From: a virus
Virus record (IMG/VR): IMGVR_UViG_3300021963_000298
Coordinates: 1-38,565 of that record
Reading direction: 5' to 3' (one strand)
Length of the DNA stretch: 38,565 nt
The position numbers and the translations under genes are program-made. Within the stretch, counting starts at the first letter, position 1. Each line of letters opens with the position of its first letter. This document shows, in pieces, positions 31,946-38,565 of this stretch. Below the pieces are notes generated by a model that had not been told where the DNA came from, did no database searches, and saw only the letters and a program-made list of their open reading frames with translations.

Positions 31946-32320
31946 ATGAAAACCAACTCACACAAGAAACACGCGCTAATACTCGAACGGAACAAGGAGT
32001 TTGAAAGTGTCATCCTCGCCGTGTGCAGCGCATTCCACATCACCAAAGAAGAGTTCTTCTCTCGAAGAAGGCTTGAGCCTATGGCGTCTGCAAGGTTCTG
32101 CTACTGGCACATCCTTCAGAGGGTTCACAACATGGGGCTGTCTCAAATTGGAAGGTTGACCGGATACACTCACGGCTCAATATTCCACGGGATTAACTGT
32201 GTAAGAGATGACTTGAGGACTGGCAACAGAGCGTTCCATTCTCGGTTCACACTTATCGCCAACGAAATCGGACTCAAAGGATATCATGAACTACACAAAG
32301 GAATGGCTGAGAGCGTATGA
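31946..32320 (+). CDS. DnaA C-terminal (domain IV) DNA-binding protein without AAA+ domain (124 aa)
   Basis: The central 75 residues follow DnaA domain IV: FFSRRRLEPMASARFCYWHI ('S-kR---ia-aR--amyl'), LQRVHNMGLSQIGRLTG ('l-----sl--IG--fg') and YTHGSIFHGI, the counterpart of the RDHSTVLHA signature that reads the DnaA box. The ATPase domains of a full DnaA are missing. It could bind origin sites in the phage genome and compete with or recruit host DnaA. The C-terminal end is helical. It sits late in the early operon and overlaps the RusA frame by 4 bp (ATGA). Confidence 0.75.
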   Translation: MKTNSHKKHALILERNKEFESVILAVCSAFHITKEEFFSRRRLEPMASARFCYWHILQRVHNMGLSQIGRLTGYTHGSIFHGINCVRDDLRTGNRAFHSRFTLIANEIGLKGYHELHKGMAESV

Positions 32321-32660
32321 AGAAAGACAAGCCAAAGCAGTTCGAGCATACTGGCGCGGATTCCAAACCCACGAAGCTAGTAGTTTACGGCCCACCGATC
32401 CCAAGCCTCAACCGACTGTTCTCGATGGGGCATTGGCAGAGGAAGAAGTTGAGGGACGAGATACACGCCGCCGTGTCACAGTCACTAGCTATCGCGTCCG
32501 GCTCCTCGACCAAGACAACCTCTGCATCAAGTATCACATCGACGGACTCCGATACAATGGCATCATCGAAGACGACACTACCAAACACATCGTTATTACC
32601 GAGCGTCAAGTCCAAGTCGCCACGCGCAAAGAAGAGCGCACAGAAATAGAAGTGGTATGA
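32317..32660 (+). CDS. RusA-like Holliday-junction resolvase split over two reading frames
   Basis: ATG 32317 overlaps the DnaA-like stop (ATGA). The first frame codes KLVVYGPPIPSLNRLFSMGH and WQRKKLRDEIHAAV, the RusA N-terminus. Its continuation is Ser/Thr-rich nonsense to a stop at 32649. In the -1 frame, from about 32473 to 32660, lies the typical end: VTVTSYRVRLLDQDNLCIKY ('R-R-lD-DNL--K'), IDGLRYNGIIEDDT and VATRKEERTEIEV. A one-base loss near GCCGCCGTGTC or a -1 frameshift would join them. The second frame's stop overlaps the next gene by ATGA, so the -1 product is probably the one translated. No strong slippery heptamer is seen. Alternatives: a pseudogene or an assembly indel. Confidence 0.7.
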
Positions 32661-32857
32661 ACCAAGCAGATAAAGTCATCCTCAAGACTTGGCAGTTGTG
32701 CGCGGTCAAGATGTTGCATGACCCGTCCGCCTCTTCGTCCGAGCTAGAGTCTTGCGCCATTGCGCTAAGGCGTGACGCTCCTAAGCTAGCCAAACAGTGT
32801 GACGAGGAGGCGGCTAAGAGGATGGCGAAGTGGAGAGTGAAGAAGCCTACTATATGA
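32657..32857 (+). CDS. Small basic helical protein (66 aa)
   Basis: MNQADKVILKTWQLCAVKML, then SSSELESCAIALRRDAPKLA and QCDEEAAKRMAKWRVKKPTI form two or three helices with a Lys/Arg-rich end. The start overlaps the -1 RusA frame by 4 bp. Its C-terminus is coded by the left copy of a 16-bp direct repeat (32836-32851), so the original end may have been VKKPTSA. Confidence 0.65.
   Translation: MNQADKVILKTWQLCAVKMLHDPSASSSELESCAIALRRDAPKLAKQCDEEAAKRMAKWRVKKPTI
32836..32851 (+). repeat. 16-bp direct repeat, left copy
   Basis: AGTGAAGAAGCCTACT is identical to 33021-33036 (offset 185 bp). Both copies are read in the same frame (VKKPT) by the genes that contain them. The pair bounds an AT-richer segment with one gene. 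Confidence 0.8.
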
Positions 32858-33045
32858 AATTCACCAAAGCAGAATTAAAAGTAATCCACAGCACTTTAGT
32901 TCGTCATTTAGCTATGTTGGATGCGATATCCATACTAGAGGAGCACTTCGCCATTGAGAATGGCAAGAGGATTAATACAAAAGAGACAAATCTAATTAAA
33001 TCTATTCTCCGCCGAAGGACAGTGAAGAAGCCTACTTCCGCTTGA
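32854..33045 (+). CDS. AT-rich cassette gene between direct repeats (63 aa)
   Basis: ATG 32854 overlaps the previous stop by 4 bp. The protein MKFTKAELKVIHSTLVRHLA, then MLDAISILEEHFAIENGKRI and NLIKSILRRRTVKKPTSA is helical with no domain I recognise. The stretch is visibly richer in A and T than its neighbours. Its last codons lie in the right copy of the direct repeat, so a 185-bp insertion would have rebuilt the C-terminus of the previous gene. It ends in a 14-bp overlap with the convergent operon. Confidence 0.65.
   Translation: MKFTKAELKVIHSTLVRHLAMLDAISILEEHFAIENGKRINTKETNLIKSILRRRTVKKPTSA
33021..33036 (+). repeat. 16-bp direct repeat, right copy
   Basis: See the left copy at 32836-32851. 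Recombination between the two would delete exactly one gene and restore the reading frame of the upstream one. Confidence 0.8.
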
Positions 33046-33301
33046 ACCCTGTCTCGATACGTCTGAACCTAGCAAGCCAGACGTAGCTAGCTAATGTGTT
33101 AGCCACTCGGTTGACGTGACTCTCAGTCCACTCCGGTTCACAGATGTGAAGCAGTTCGTGGATGAGCGTATTCAGTATCGCCTTCTGTCCTTGCCTCGGA
33201 TCAATCTCAACCACTCCATCCGCCCAAGCCTGACCCATAGCGCGTTCTCTTCCGAGCTTGCGGAATCGTACCTTAATCTTTTTGGTTCGCCGCTTCCTCA
33301 C
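33032..33301 (-). CDS. Small SprT-like zinc metalloprotease domain (89 aa)
   Basis: The segment NTLIHELLHICEPEWTESHV contains HELLH with a Glu four residues on, the zinc site of SprT/gluzincin-type proteases. The rest of the protein is basic (N-terminus MRKRRTKKIKVRFRKLGRER, start codon GTG 33301). Small phage proteins with this motif are known from many phages, usually without a tested substrate. It could cleave a virion or host protein, and its presence near the giant polyvalent protein is suggestive. It overlaps the HTH gene by 29 bp and converges with the early operon at its end. Confidence 0.7.
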   Translation of the reverse strand: MRKRRTKKIKVRFRKLGRERAMGQAWADGVVEIDPRQGQKAILNTLIHELLHICEPEWTESHVNRVANTLASYVWLARFRRIETGFKRK

Positions 33302-33536
33302 AATAGTAGTGCTTCACGTTTCTAACGAACGATCCAATCTTAATCTTGTAAAGTCGCACCTTCCCCTTCAACTTCCCTTCCCTCTCCTTAACCTTCATCG
33401 TGTTGCTTAATCCATTCTTGGACATGCCAAGCATCACAGCTATTTCAGAAGCAGTCTTCCATCCCTTAGGAGCAGCATTATACTTCTCCAAAGCAACGTC
33501 CTTGTAGAACGCAGCCCAAGCAGCAGCTTCCTTCAC
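33273..33536 (-). CDS. Helix-turn-helix protein (87 aa)
   Basis: I use GTG 33536, which overlaps the stop of the phosphoesterase gene (GTGA). ATG 33593 would add 19 residues and overlap by 61 bp. The centre, KTASEIAVMLGMSKNGLSNT, is a standard HTH ('taseIA--LgmS--gls--m'), followed by a wing-like KGKVRLYKIKIG. The C-terminus ends YYCEEAANQKD. It probably binds DNA and may control the minus-strand operon. Confidence 0.65.
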   Translation of the reverse strand: MKEAAAWAAFYKDVALEKYNAAPKGWKTASEIAVMLGMSKNGLSNTMKVKEREGKLKGKVRLYKIKIGSFVRNVKHYYCEEAANQKD

Positions 33537-34300
33537 ATCTCTTCCACACCCGTCGGCAGCAGCCACTTGTTTCCGATTTGTTTTGCTTCCCATATCTGTT
33601 GACCCTCAGAACTGATTGCTCCGAACAGCCAGCCGTTAGACCACCTAGAAGTCGCTAGGCGATGCGATGCGTATGTCATGGCGTCTATGTTCGCAAGGCA
33701 ACCTGCGGAGTAGCCCTCGGCCCCTCCCTGTTTGTTGGCAGCGGCTCTCTCAAGACGATGAAGATGGCCCATGATGCAGACGCCACCGTTGGTAGCGTAA
33801 TGCTCTGCGTGTTGTTTCACGCTCAGGTTGTTCGCCGTAAAGCCGTGGACGAAGGTGACTTTGCCGCTGCGGAAGACGCCCTTCTCGATGTGGTACGGGA
33901 GCAGTTTTGCTTTATGGCGACCACAGAAGCTCTCCATCTTTTCAACGCCATCCCTAGCCGCCTGTCGGATAATACCGTGAGGGTGTGACTCAGCAGTGCG
34001 GCACAGACGATGTTCATGATTGCCTAACATGTACACCTTCTCGGCACTTCCTGCTGCGTTAAATAACTTCTCAAGAGATTGGTAGCCGGCAAGTGTGTCC
34101 GCTTCTAAATCTTCAAACGCATCCGACTCAGTAGCCTTGATGCCTTGACGAAGAGCGCGGAAGTCGAAGGCGTCTCCGAGGTGAACGAATAGGGAAGGCT
34201 TGTAGTGAGCCACAAACTTGACGGCAGCGTCAAGCGCAGACTTGCACACCAAATCTCCGTGGGAGTCTCCAACAGCGACAAACTTTTTCCAAGTAGCCAT
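33533..34300 (-). CDS. Calcineurin-like metallophosphoesterase (255 aa)
   Basis: All metal-binding motifs of the superfamily are present: GDSHGD (11-16), GDAFDF (42-47), GNHEHR (93-98), HGF (152-154) and GHLHR (178-182). The most likely activities are a phosphodiesterase, nucleotidase or phosphatase acting on nucleic acid or a signal nucleotide. Such enzymes occur in phage genomes with roles from DNA processing to counter-defence. It is the first gene after the giant protein gene (84-bp gap) and may have its own promoter. The end overlaps the HTH gene. Confidence 0.85.
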   Translation of the reverse strand: MATWKKFVAVGDSHGDLVCKSALDAAVKFVAHYKPSLFVHLGDAFDFRALRQGIKATESDAFEDLEADTLAGYQSLEKLFNAAGSAEKVYMLGNHEHRLCRTAESHPHGIIRQAARDGVEKMESFCGRHKAKLLPYHIEKGVFRSGKVTFVHGFTANNLSVKQHAEHYATNGGVCIMGHLHRLERAAANKQGGAEGYSAGCLANIDAMTYASHRLATSRWSNGWLFGAISSEGQQIWEAKQIGNKWLLPTGVEEM

Positions 34301-34341
34301 TCAGTTGTGGTGGGTTACTTCTGACGGTACTGCTTATGGAG

Positions 34342-34376
34342 GTTGACAGTATTGGTTATCTTAGCCAGTTGTCAAC
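34342..34376 (-). promoter_or_regulatory. Inverted repeat with TTGACA elements, candidate promoter/operator
   Basis: GTTGACA (34342-34348) and TGTCAAC (34370-34376) form a 7+21+7 inverted repeat upstream of the phosphoesterase gene. On the minus strand TTGACA (34375-34370) is a perfect -35; a weak -10 (TACTGT, 34351-34346) lies 18 bases on. The symmetry could also be a dimer-binding operator, for instance for the nearby HTH protein. Confidence 0.4.
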
Positions 34377-34384
34377 TGCAAAGC

Positions 34385-37300
34385 TTAGAACGGCATCCCG
34401 CGTCGGCGCAACTGAACCAGCGTAGCATCAGTAACAACGCCCTTGCGGTAAAGGCCTTTAACATAGTCCAACTGTTGGTCTTTGGGGATTCTGCTCAAGC
34501 GCGTCATGATGATGCCTGAGCGTTCTTCTGGAGGAAGCTGAATCAGAACCTCATCTTCTCGCGTGACTCCCCTAGACTTGCCTGTTAAGATTTCTTTAAT
34601 CTTCTGAACCAAGTCAGGCTGTGTCCTTCCGTACTTTTTTGCAGCTTCCTGATAAATGTCGCTCAACTTCGCACCCTCTCGCTGATCCACGAACTTAACT
34701 GCTTCACGGCGACGGTCAACAGACCTATCGGCAGCACTTTGCCTTGCCTCTTCAATCAACTCTTTGTCTGCATCCTCTTTGTATCCAGAGCGAACAAGTC
34801 CTAAGATATTCGCAGGTCCGTTTTCATCGCCCTCAATCGGTTTATCGGGGAGAACCTTCCCAGACAACCCGCCAGTCAACCCGCTCAACGCCAAGCGCAA
34901 CTTCAATGGAGACATTCCAAGGTATCCAGCCATTACCTTGATGTTCTCGTTGGTGCGCTCACCAAACTGTCTGTCAACAGAAGCTAACTCCATGAAGCGT
35001 GGAACAGTCTGTTTACCAGCGTAGAAGTCTTTCCCGGTCATATACTCTGCGAAAACTTTAAGTAGCGGATTAAGTGAGGCAGCAGCACTCATCATCTTCT
35101 TCTCTGCCGTATCTCCCTTGACGCTGAACGGGAGGATGCTCTCACTCGCACCAGCCAGCATCTCGTTGAAGTGCTTCTGGTCAGTAACCTTCGCGTAGGC
35201 CATTGCATCTTCAATGGATGATGCCATCATCTTAGTGATGCCGCGCTTCTGGATGCGGTAATACTTGCGAACCTTTTCGCCAGTAGCACTGGTGATGAGT
35301 GTGTCTGTTGGAATCATCCAGTAGTCTCTACGCTCGCTTGCAGATATCTTCTCGAAGTCATCCTCGTAATCCTTCGTGAGATGATTCAGCGCATACGCGG
35401 CTAGGGTGGCTGTGCCAACGAATAAGCCAGCGCGAGTAAGAGCCGCCCTAGCAGTGTCTCGCTCATGCTTAGTTGCTCCAGACTTCACGTTGTCCAGCAT
35501 GCGCCCAATCGTAGAGGCGTTACCTTGAATGGTTGCGGGAACGAAAATGAGAAGCGTAGTAAGGTTTGCGGATTTAACAAGGCTACCGCCACGAAGGAAG
35601 TCGGGTGAGCCGCCGTAGTTGCGAACCTCTGCAATCAGGTTCATCGCATCCTCAGTCGTCATCTGCGAGATGTTGTTCACGCCTGCTTTGTCGAGGAGCC
35701 GCTGGAACACAGCGAGCTTTGTTGTCTCTTCAATCACTCGGCCAATATCGCCAATCGTGTTGAGGATGTCGCCTTTCCGACCGGAACGACCACCGCCTAC
35801 TGCCTCGAAGGATGCCTGCAATCCGCCGCCAAGGACGCCTGCTTTTTGAGCGGCAAGGTATCCTGCTGGAGTTGCTCCGCTTCCCATGTTGCCGGCATAA
35901 GCCAGCTTGAACGCTTTCCACACTGCGAAGATGTAATTGATTGCATCCACGGGATTGCGAACACCCGCCTCAGACACAATCGCTGCGTTCGGCATGTCGG
36001 AGAAGAAGAAGTTTCTGAACTGGAACGGAATAGATGCTGTCGTTGCGCCGAAACGAACAAGCGCAGCCATAGCTGTAGTGATGTTGCTTAACGCATTAAC
36101 AGACCGTGGGATTGCGGCAACCGCTGCGGCAACATCTTTGTGAACTACGATTTGTTTGAGTTTACCCTTAACCAGAACGCTAATTGCGTCCTCTCGAATC
36201 AGAGCCGTGTCATCAACGCGAGCTAGCTCTGGGGCGTTGGCTTGTTTAGCTAGTTCATAGAGGTACAGGTTAGCCGTATTGATGTCCGCTCTGGAATGAA
36301 CCTTTGTGTAGTATTCCAGTGCAGCATCAAGTGCCGGTCTAAGCTTTGCGTCAGGATCCTGCTGCCCCTTAGCACTTGCCAAAGGTGAGTAGCCACCTTG
36401 TCCGTCAGCAGTGCCGCCTCTGCCGCCACGTTGCCCGACTTCAGTTTTGATGAACGGAGCGTAGAAGGCATTAGGGACTTTCAGCTTGTTGTATTCAGCC
36501 TCAGTAATTAACTGTGACTCAAGCATCACATCTAGCATGGAGTCCATCGACTGCTTGTAGATTTGCAGAGATTGGCGTACACCAGCCCAATTCCCAGACT
36601 GAATCAAGTCAGTCCTGAGCTTGTCGATGTTCGAGTCTACGTCACTCTTGGTCATCTTCCGCCCGTTGTTGAACGTGTCTATCCCATTTGCGATACGAGT
36701 CCCCGCTGCGAAGAAGAAGACCAACTCAGAAAACTGCTTCTCAACACCCAAGATGAGAGGATTAATCTGCTCGGACAGTTCTGTGAATCGAGCTTCAGCT
36801 TTGCCCCGGCTTCCAGCAACAGCCTCATACATTCTAGCAAGGCGGAACTTAATCTTGTAACCGCTAATCTTCTCAGCCAACTTGCTTTGAAGAGCGTCAA
36901 GCGGTGCGAATCTTGCGACTAGAGCCGCCTTTATTTTATCGAAAGTGGTGACTGGACTGTCCTTGAGATTCTCCGCATCAAACACATTCGTTCCAGTTGG
37001 CGGGACTGGAGGAGTAGGAGCAGGCGGAGTGGCGGCTGGCGGCGCGGGCGGTGCGGGCGGGACTGGAGGAGCGGCAGTAACCACTGGAGCAGCAGCGGGA
37101 GCAGGGCTTGCCTTGCTCCATCTTGCTCTTGCCTTGCTTGCCTCATTTGCTGCTTTAGCCGCTCTACCATTAGCTTTCCGAGCGGCGGAATTTGCTGCTT
37201 TAACTTGAGCTTTGAGAGCGTTGATTTTCTTGTTTAACTCACTAATCGCTTTCTTCTCTTCCTTAGTCTTCTTGGCATCTACCACACTCTGCATTGCGGG

Positions 37301-38565
37301 AGTTGCAGCAGCGGTCGTGGGAGTGGTGGGGAGTGGTTCCACTACCTTTCCGCGAGAATAAACAAGATCGTGTTTACCATCCCCAATATGCTTATAAATA
37401 TCAACCTTGCTACCATCAAGTGAATTTACAAAGTTGCCAGACTCATCGGTTGGAAAAAAAGTCCTACCCGGAGAGTGTCTGCCAGTTTGTGATGTTTTTA
37501 ATGGTCCTGACGTTGTAATGATGTAATAATTTGGTGCTTCCTTAGAGTAGGAAAGTTTTGCCTCTCCTTTGCTGAACGACGGCCACGCAGTTGGCCGCCC
37601 GCTAAGGTTAATCTTTCCGGGTCTATCAAGAGCGAGATCCGACGTTGCAACTGACCTAACTATCCCTGTTTCGACAATATCAGCGAAAGCCTTGTCGCCT
37701 TGCACCACCCTGTAAAATGTTTGAGGGTCAGAAAAATAATCAGCCGTTACACTTTTAACCGCCCCCGTCTCGGCGGTGGGGGTGGCGGGAATGGATTGGG
37801 ACAGCTCACCCGTCTTCGCTTGCTCGGATGGTTTATTCCTTAATTCCTTAACCCTCGCCAGATAAGCCTGTTTCTGTTCTACCGTTAATCTGTCAAGGAT
37901 TGCGCTTTCTTCTGCGGTTAATCGTCCAGCTTTTGGATCTGTATCAGCAACTTTAACCGCGATTGATTCAAGATTAATCGTGGCAGACGTGGCGGGAAGC
38001 ATAGCAGCCTCGAGCTTTGCTTCAGTAGCCACAGTAGCCTGTGCTGGCGTTTGTGGGACTATCTGAGTGCGTAGAGCGACAGCGGCTGCAAGTGCCTCAT
38101 TTGCTATCTTAACTTGGGCATTGGCAGCGGCAGCAGTTTCATTGGCTGTGACAAGATTGGCATCTGCGGTAGCTAAAAGTTCGGTATTCTTATTATTAGT
38201 AGCTTCAGCAAGAGCGGCTGCGTGAGAGATTACTGGAGGCGCACCAGCATCAAACTGGCCTTTAGGCGACATTGCGTCGAATGGCGTACTCGCATCTTGA
38301 GCAACTTCAGTCGCTCTTTGCTCTTGGGATGCTCGAAGGTTCTCAGCGTCGATTAGTGCTTTGGATTGGGAAACGCGAGTAGGCTGGAACATCGCAGAGA
38401 CACCGCCGCCAAGTACGCTGCCTCCAATAGCAGCCATTTTAACTGACTCAATAGCCTGCTCCAACGTAAGCTCTGGATTGAAGGTCATCTTCTCAAGAGC
38501 AGCCTGACCAATCTGATCTGTGACTTCCTCCAACGCTTCGTTTTTTGCGCCTTGAATGAAAGCCC
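34385..38565 (-). CDS. Giant polyvalent-type internal virion protein, C-terminal part (runs off right edge)
   Basis: A frame of 1393 codons runs on past the right edge. A TTG at 38533 is not a real start, because the frame continues and matches 1-2396. Order from the right: Ala-rich helical part, a possible second ART-like domain (about 37735-37330; FYRVVQGDKAFADIVETG, RPTAWPSFSKGEA, NYYIITTSG), a coiled coil and Pro/Ala linker (37200-36990), a long helical region, then an LPD38-like domain at about 36060-35330 (PFQFRNFFFSDMPNAAIVSE; GRSGRKGDILNTIGDIGRVI). The C-terminus is basic and helical, ending LRRRGMPF. Such proteins are packaged and enter the cell with DNA; the role of each domain is inferred. 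Confidence 0.85.
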   Translation of the reverse strand, partial: AFIQGAKNEALEEVTDQIGQAALEKMTFNPELTLEQAIESVKMAAIGGSVLGGGVSAMFQPTRVSQSKALIDAENLRASQEQRATEVAQDASTPFDAMSPKGQFDAGAPPVISHAAALAEATNNKNTELLATADANLVTANETAAAANAQVKIANEALAAAVALRTQIVPQTPAQATVATEAKLEAAMLPATSATINLESIAVKVADTDPKAGRLTAEESAILDRLTVEQKQAYLARVKELRNKPSEQAKTGELSQSIPATPTAETGAVKSVTADYFSDPQTFYRVVQGDKAFADIVETGIVRSVATSDLALDRPGKINLSGRPTAWPSFSKGEAKLSYSKEAPNYYIITTSGPLKTSQTGRHSPGRTFFPTDESGNFVNSLDGSKVDIYKHIGDGKHDLVYSRGKVVEPLPTTPTTAAATPAMQSVVDAKKTKEEKKAISELNKKINALKAQVKAANSAARKANGRAAKAANEASKARARWSKASPAPAAAPVVTAAPPVPPAPPAPPAATPPAPTPPVPPTGTNVFDAENLKDSPVTTFDKIKAALVARFAPLDALQSKLAEKISGYKIKFRLARMYEAVAGSRGKAEARFTELSEQINPLILGVEKQFSELVFFFAAGTRIANGIDTFNNGRKMTKSDVDSNIDKLRTDLIQSGNWAGVRQSLQIYKQSMDSMLDVMLESQLITEAEYNKLKVPNAFYAPFIKTEVGQRGGRGGTADGQGGYSPLASAKGQQDPDAKLRPALDAALEYYTKVHSRADINTANLYLYELAKQANAPELARVDDTALIREDAISVLVKGKLKQIVVHKDVAAAVAAIPRSVNALSNITTAMAALVRFGATTASIPFQFRNFFFSDMPNAAIVSEAGVRNPVDAINYIFAVWKAFKLAYAGNMGSGATPAGYLAAQKAGVLGGGLQASFEAVGGGRSGRKGDILNTIGDIGRVIEETTKLAVFQRLLDKAGVNNISQMTTEDAMNLIAEVRNYGGSPDFLRGGSLVKSANLTTLLIFVPATIQGNASTIGRMLDNVKSGATKHERDTARAALTRAGLFVGTATLAAYALNHLTKDYEDDFEKISASERRDYWMIPTDTLITSATGEKVRKYYRIQKRGITKMMASSIEDAMAYAKVTDQKHFNEMLAGASESILPFSVKGDTAEKKMMSAAASLNPLLKVFAEYMTGKDFYAGKQTVPRFMELASVDRQFGERTNENIKVMAGYLGMSPLKLRLALSGLTGGLSGKVLPDKPIEGDENGPANILGLVRSGYKEDADKELIEEARQSAADRSVDRRREAVKFVDQREGAKLSDIYQEAAKKYGRTQPDLVQKIKEILTGKSRGVTREDEVLIQLPPEERSGIIMTRLSRIPKDQQLDYVKGLYRKGVVTDATLVQLRRRGMPF
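37863..38565. repeat. Right copy of the end-overlap (lacks the insertion)
   Basis: This is the counterpart of 1-1567. The last window base corresponds to base 1567 of the left copy. The reading frame of the giant gene is open through both copies. Eight of the 13 substitutions change an amino acid (for example Q/E, F/L, N/K, R/H, H/N), an unusually protein-altering pattern for such close relatives. Confidence 0.85.

Noticed and set aside
38531-38533. TTG 38533 as the start of the giant protein
   Set aside because: The frame is open through the window edge and matches the same frame in the left copy, which continues upstream to ATG 2396.
1-38565. CRISPR array, integrase, attachment site or tRNA genes
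   Set aside because: I looked for regular spaced repeats, tyrosine/serine recombinase motifs and cloverleaf sequences and saw none that could be supported.

Overview
The window reads as an almost complete genome of a tailed bacteriophage of the short-tailed (podovirus) type, not a piece of bacterial chromosome. It carries a small and large terminase, a large portal, a scaffold, an N4-gp56-like major capsid protein, tail-tube-like proteins, fibres and very large internal virion proteins. It has no tail-tape-measure or contractile-sheath gene. No tRNA or rRNA genes, integrase or transposase were recognised. The host cannot be named from the sequence. Many genes start behind A/C-rich leaders with no Shine-Dalgarno motif, which suggests a host that relies little on that signal (inference).

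The two ends overlap. Bases 1-135 and 1001-1567 match 37863-38565 at about 98%, so the molecule is best read as circular or circularly permuted. The unit would be about 37,862 bp, or about 36,998 bp without an 864-bp in-frame segment (about 136-999) found only in the left copy. One giant virion gene therefore starts at 2396 (minus strand), runs off the left edge, re-enters at the right edge and ends at 34385. The full product would be about 1669 aa, or about 1957 aa with the insert.

Layout: (1) 22998 down to 1, then 38565 down to 33032, all minus strand. This covers packaging (TerS, TerL), portal, scaffold, capsid, four small capsid-proximal genes, a fibre cluster, a probable lysis/membrane pair, tail tube and nozzle proteins, internal virion proteins and the giant protein. 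It ends with a metallophosphoesterase, a helix-turn-helix protein and a small HELLH metalloprotease-like protein. (2) 22999-23598 is a divergent intergenic region with short tandem repeats that could hold promoters and an origin. (3) 23599-33045, plus strand, is a compact early/replication-recombination operon of about 26 mostly small genes, many joined by 4-base ATGA overlaps. It includes a sliding-clamp-like protein, a possible histone-fold mini-protein, an ERF annealase paired with a PD-(D/E)XK nuclease, a lone DnaA domain-IV-like protein and a RusA resolvase split over two frames. The two transcription units converge near 33,040.

The genes suggest a phage that uses the host polymerase and helicase. 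No phage DNA polymerase, primase, helicase, RNA polymerase or classical endolysin is visible; it supplies initiator-like, clamp-like, annealing and nuclease functions instead. The giant polyvalent-type virion protein is probably ejected with the DNA.

Most notable findings: a complete type II hammerhead ribozyme (25659-25714) between two early genes; the ADP-ribosyltransferase-like module present in one copy of the giant gene and absent from the other; a structured noncoding tract of about 450 bp (24302-24753); a one-gene cassette flanked by a 16-bp direct repeat (32836-33036); and the frame-split RusA gene.
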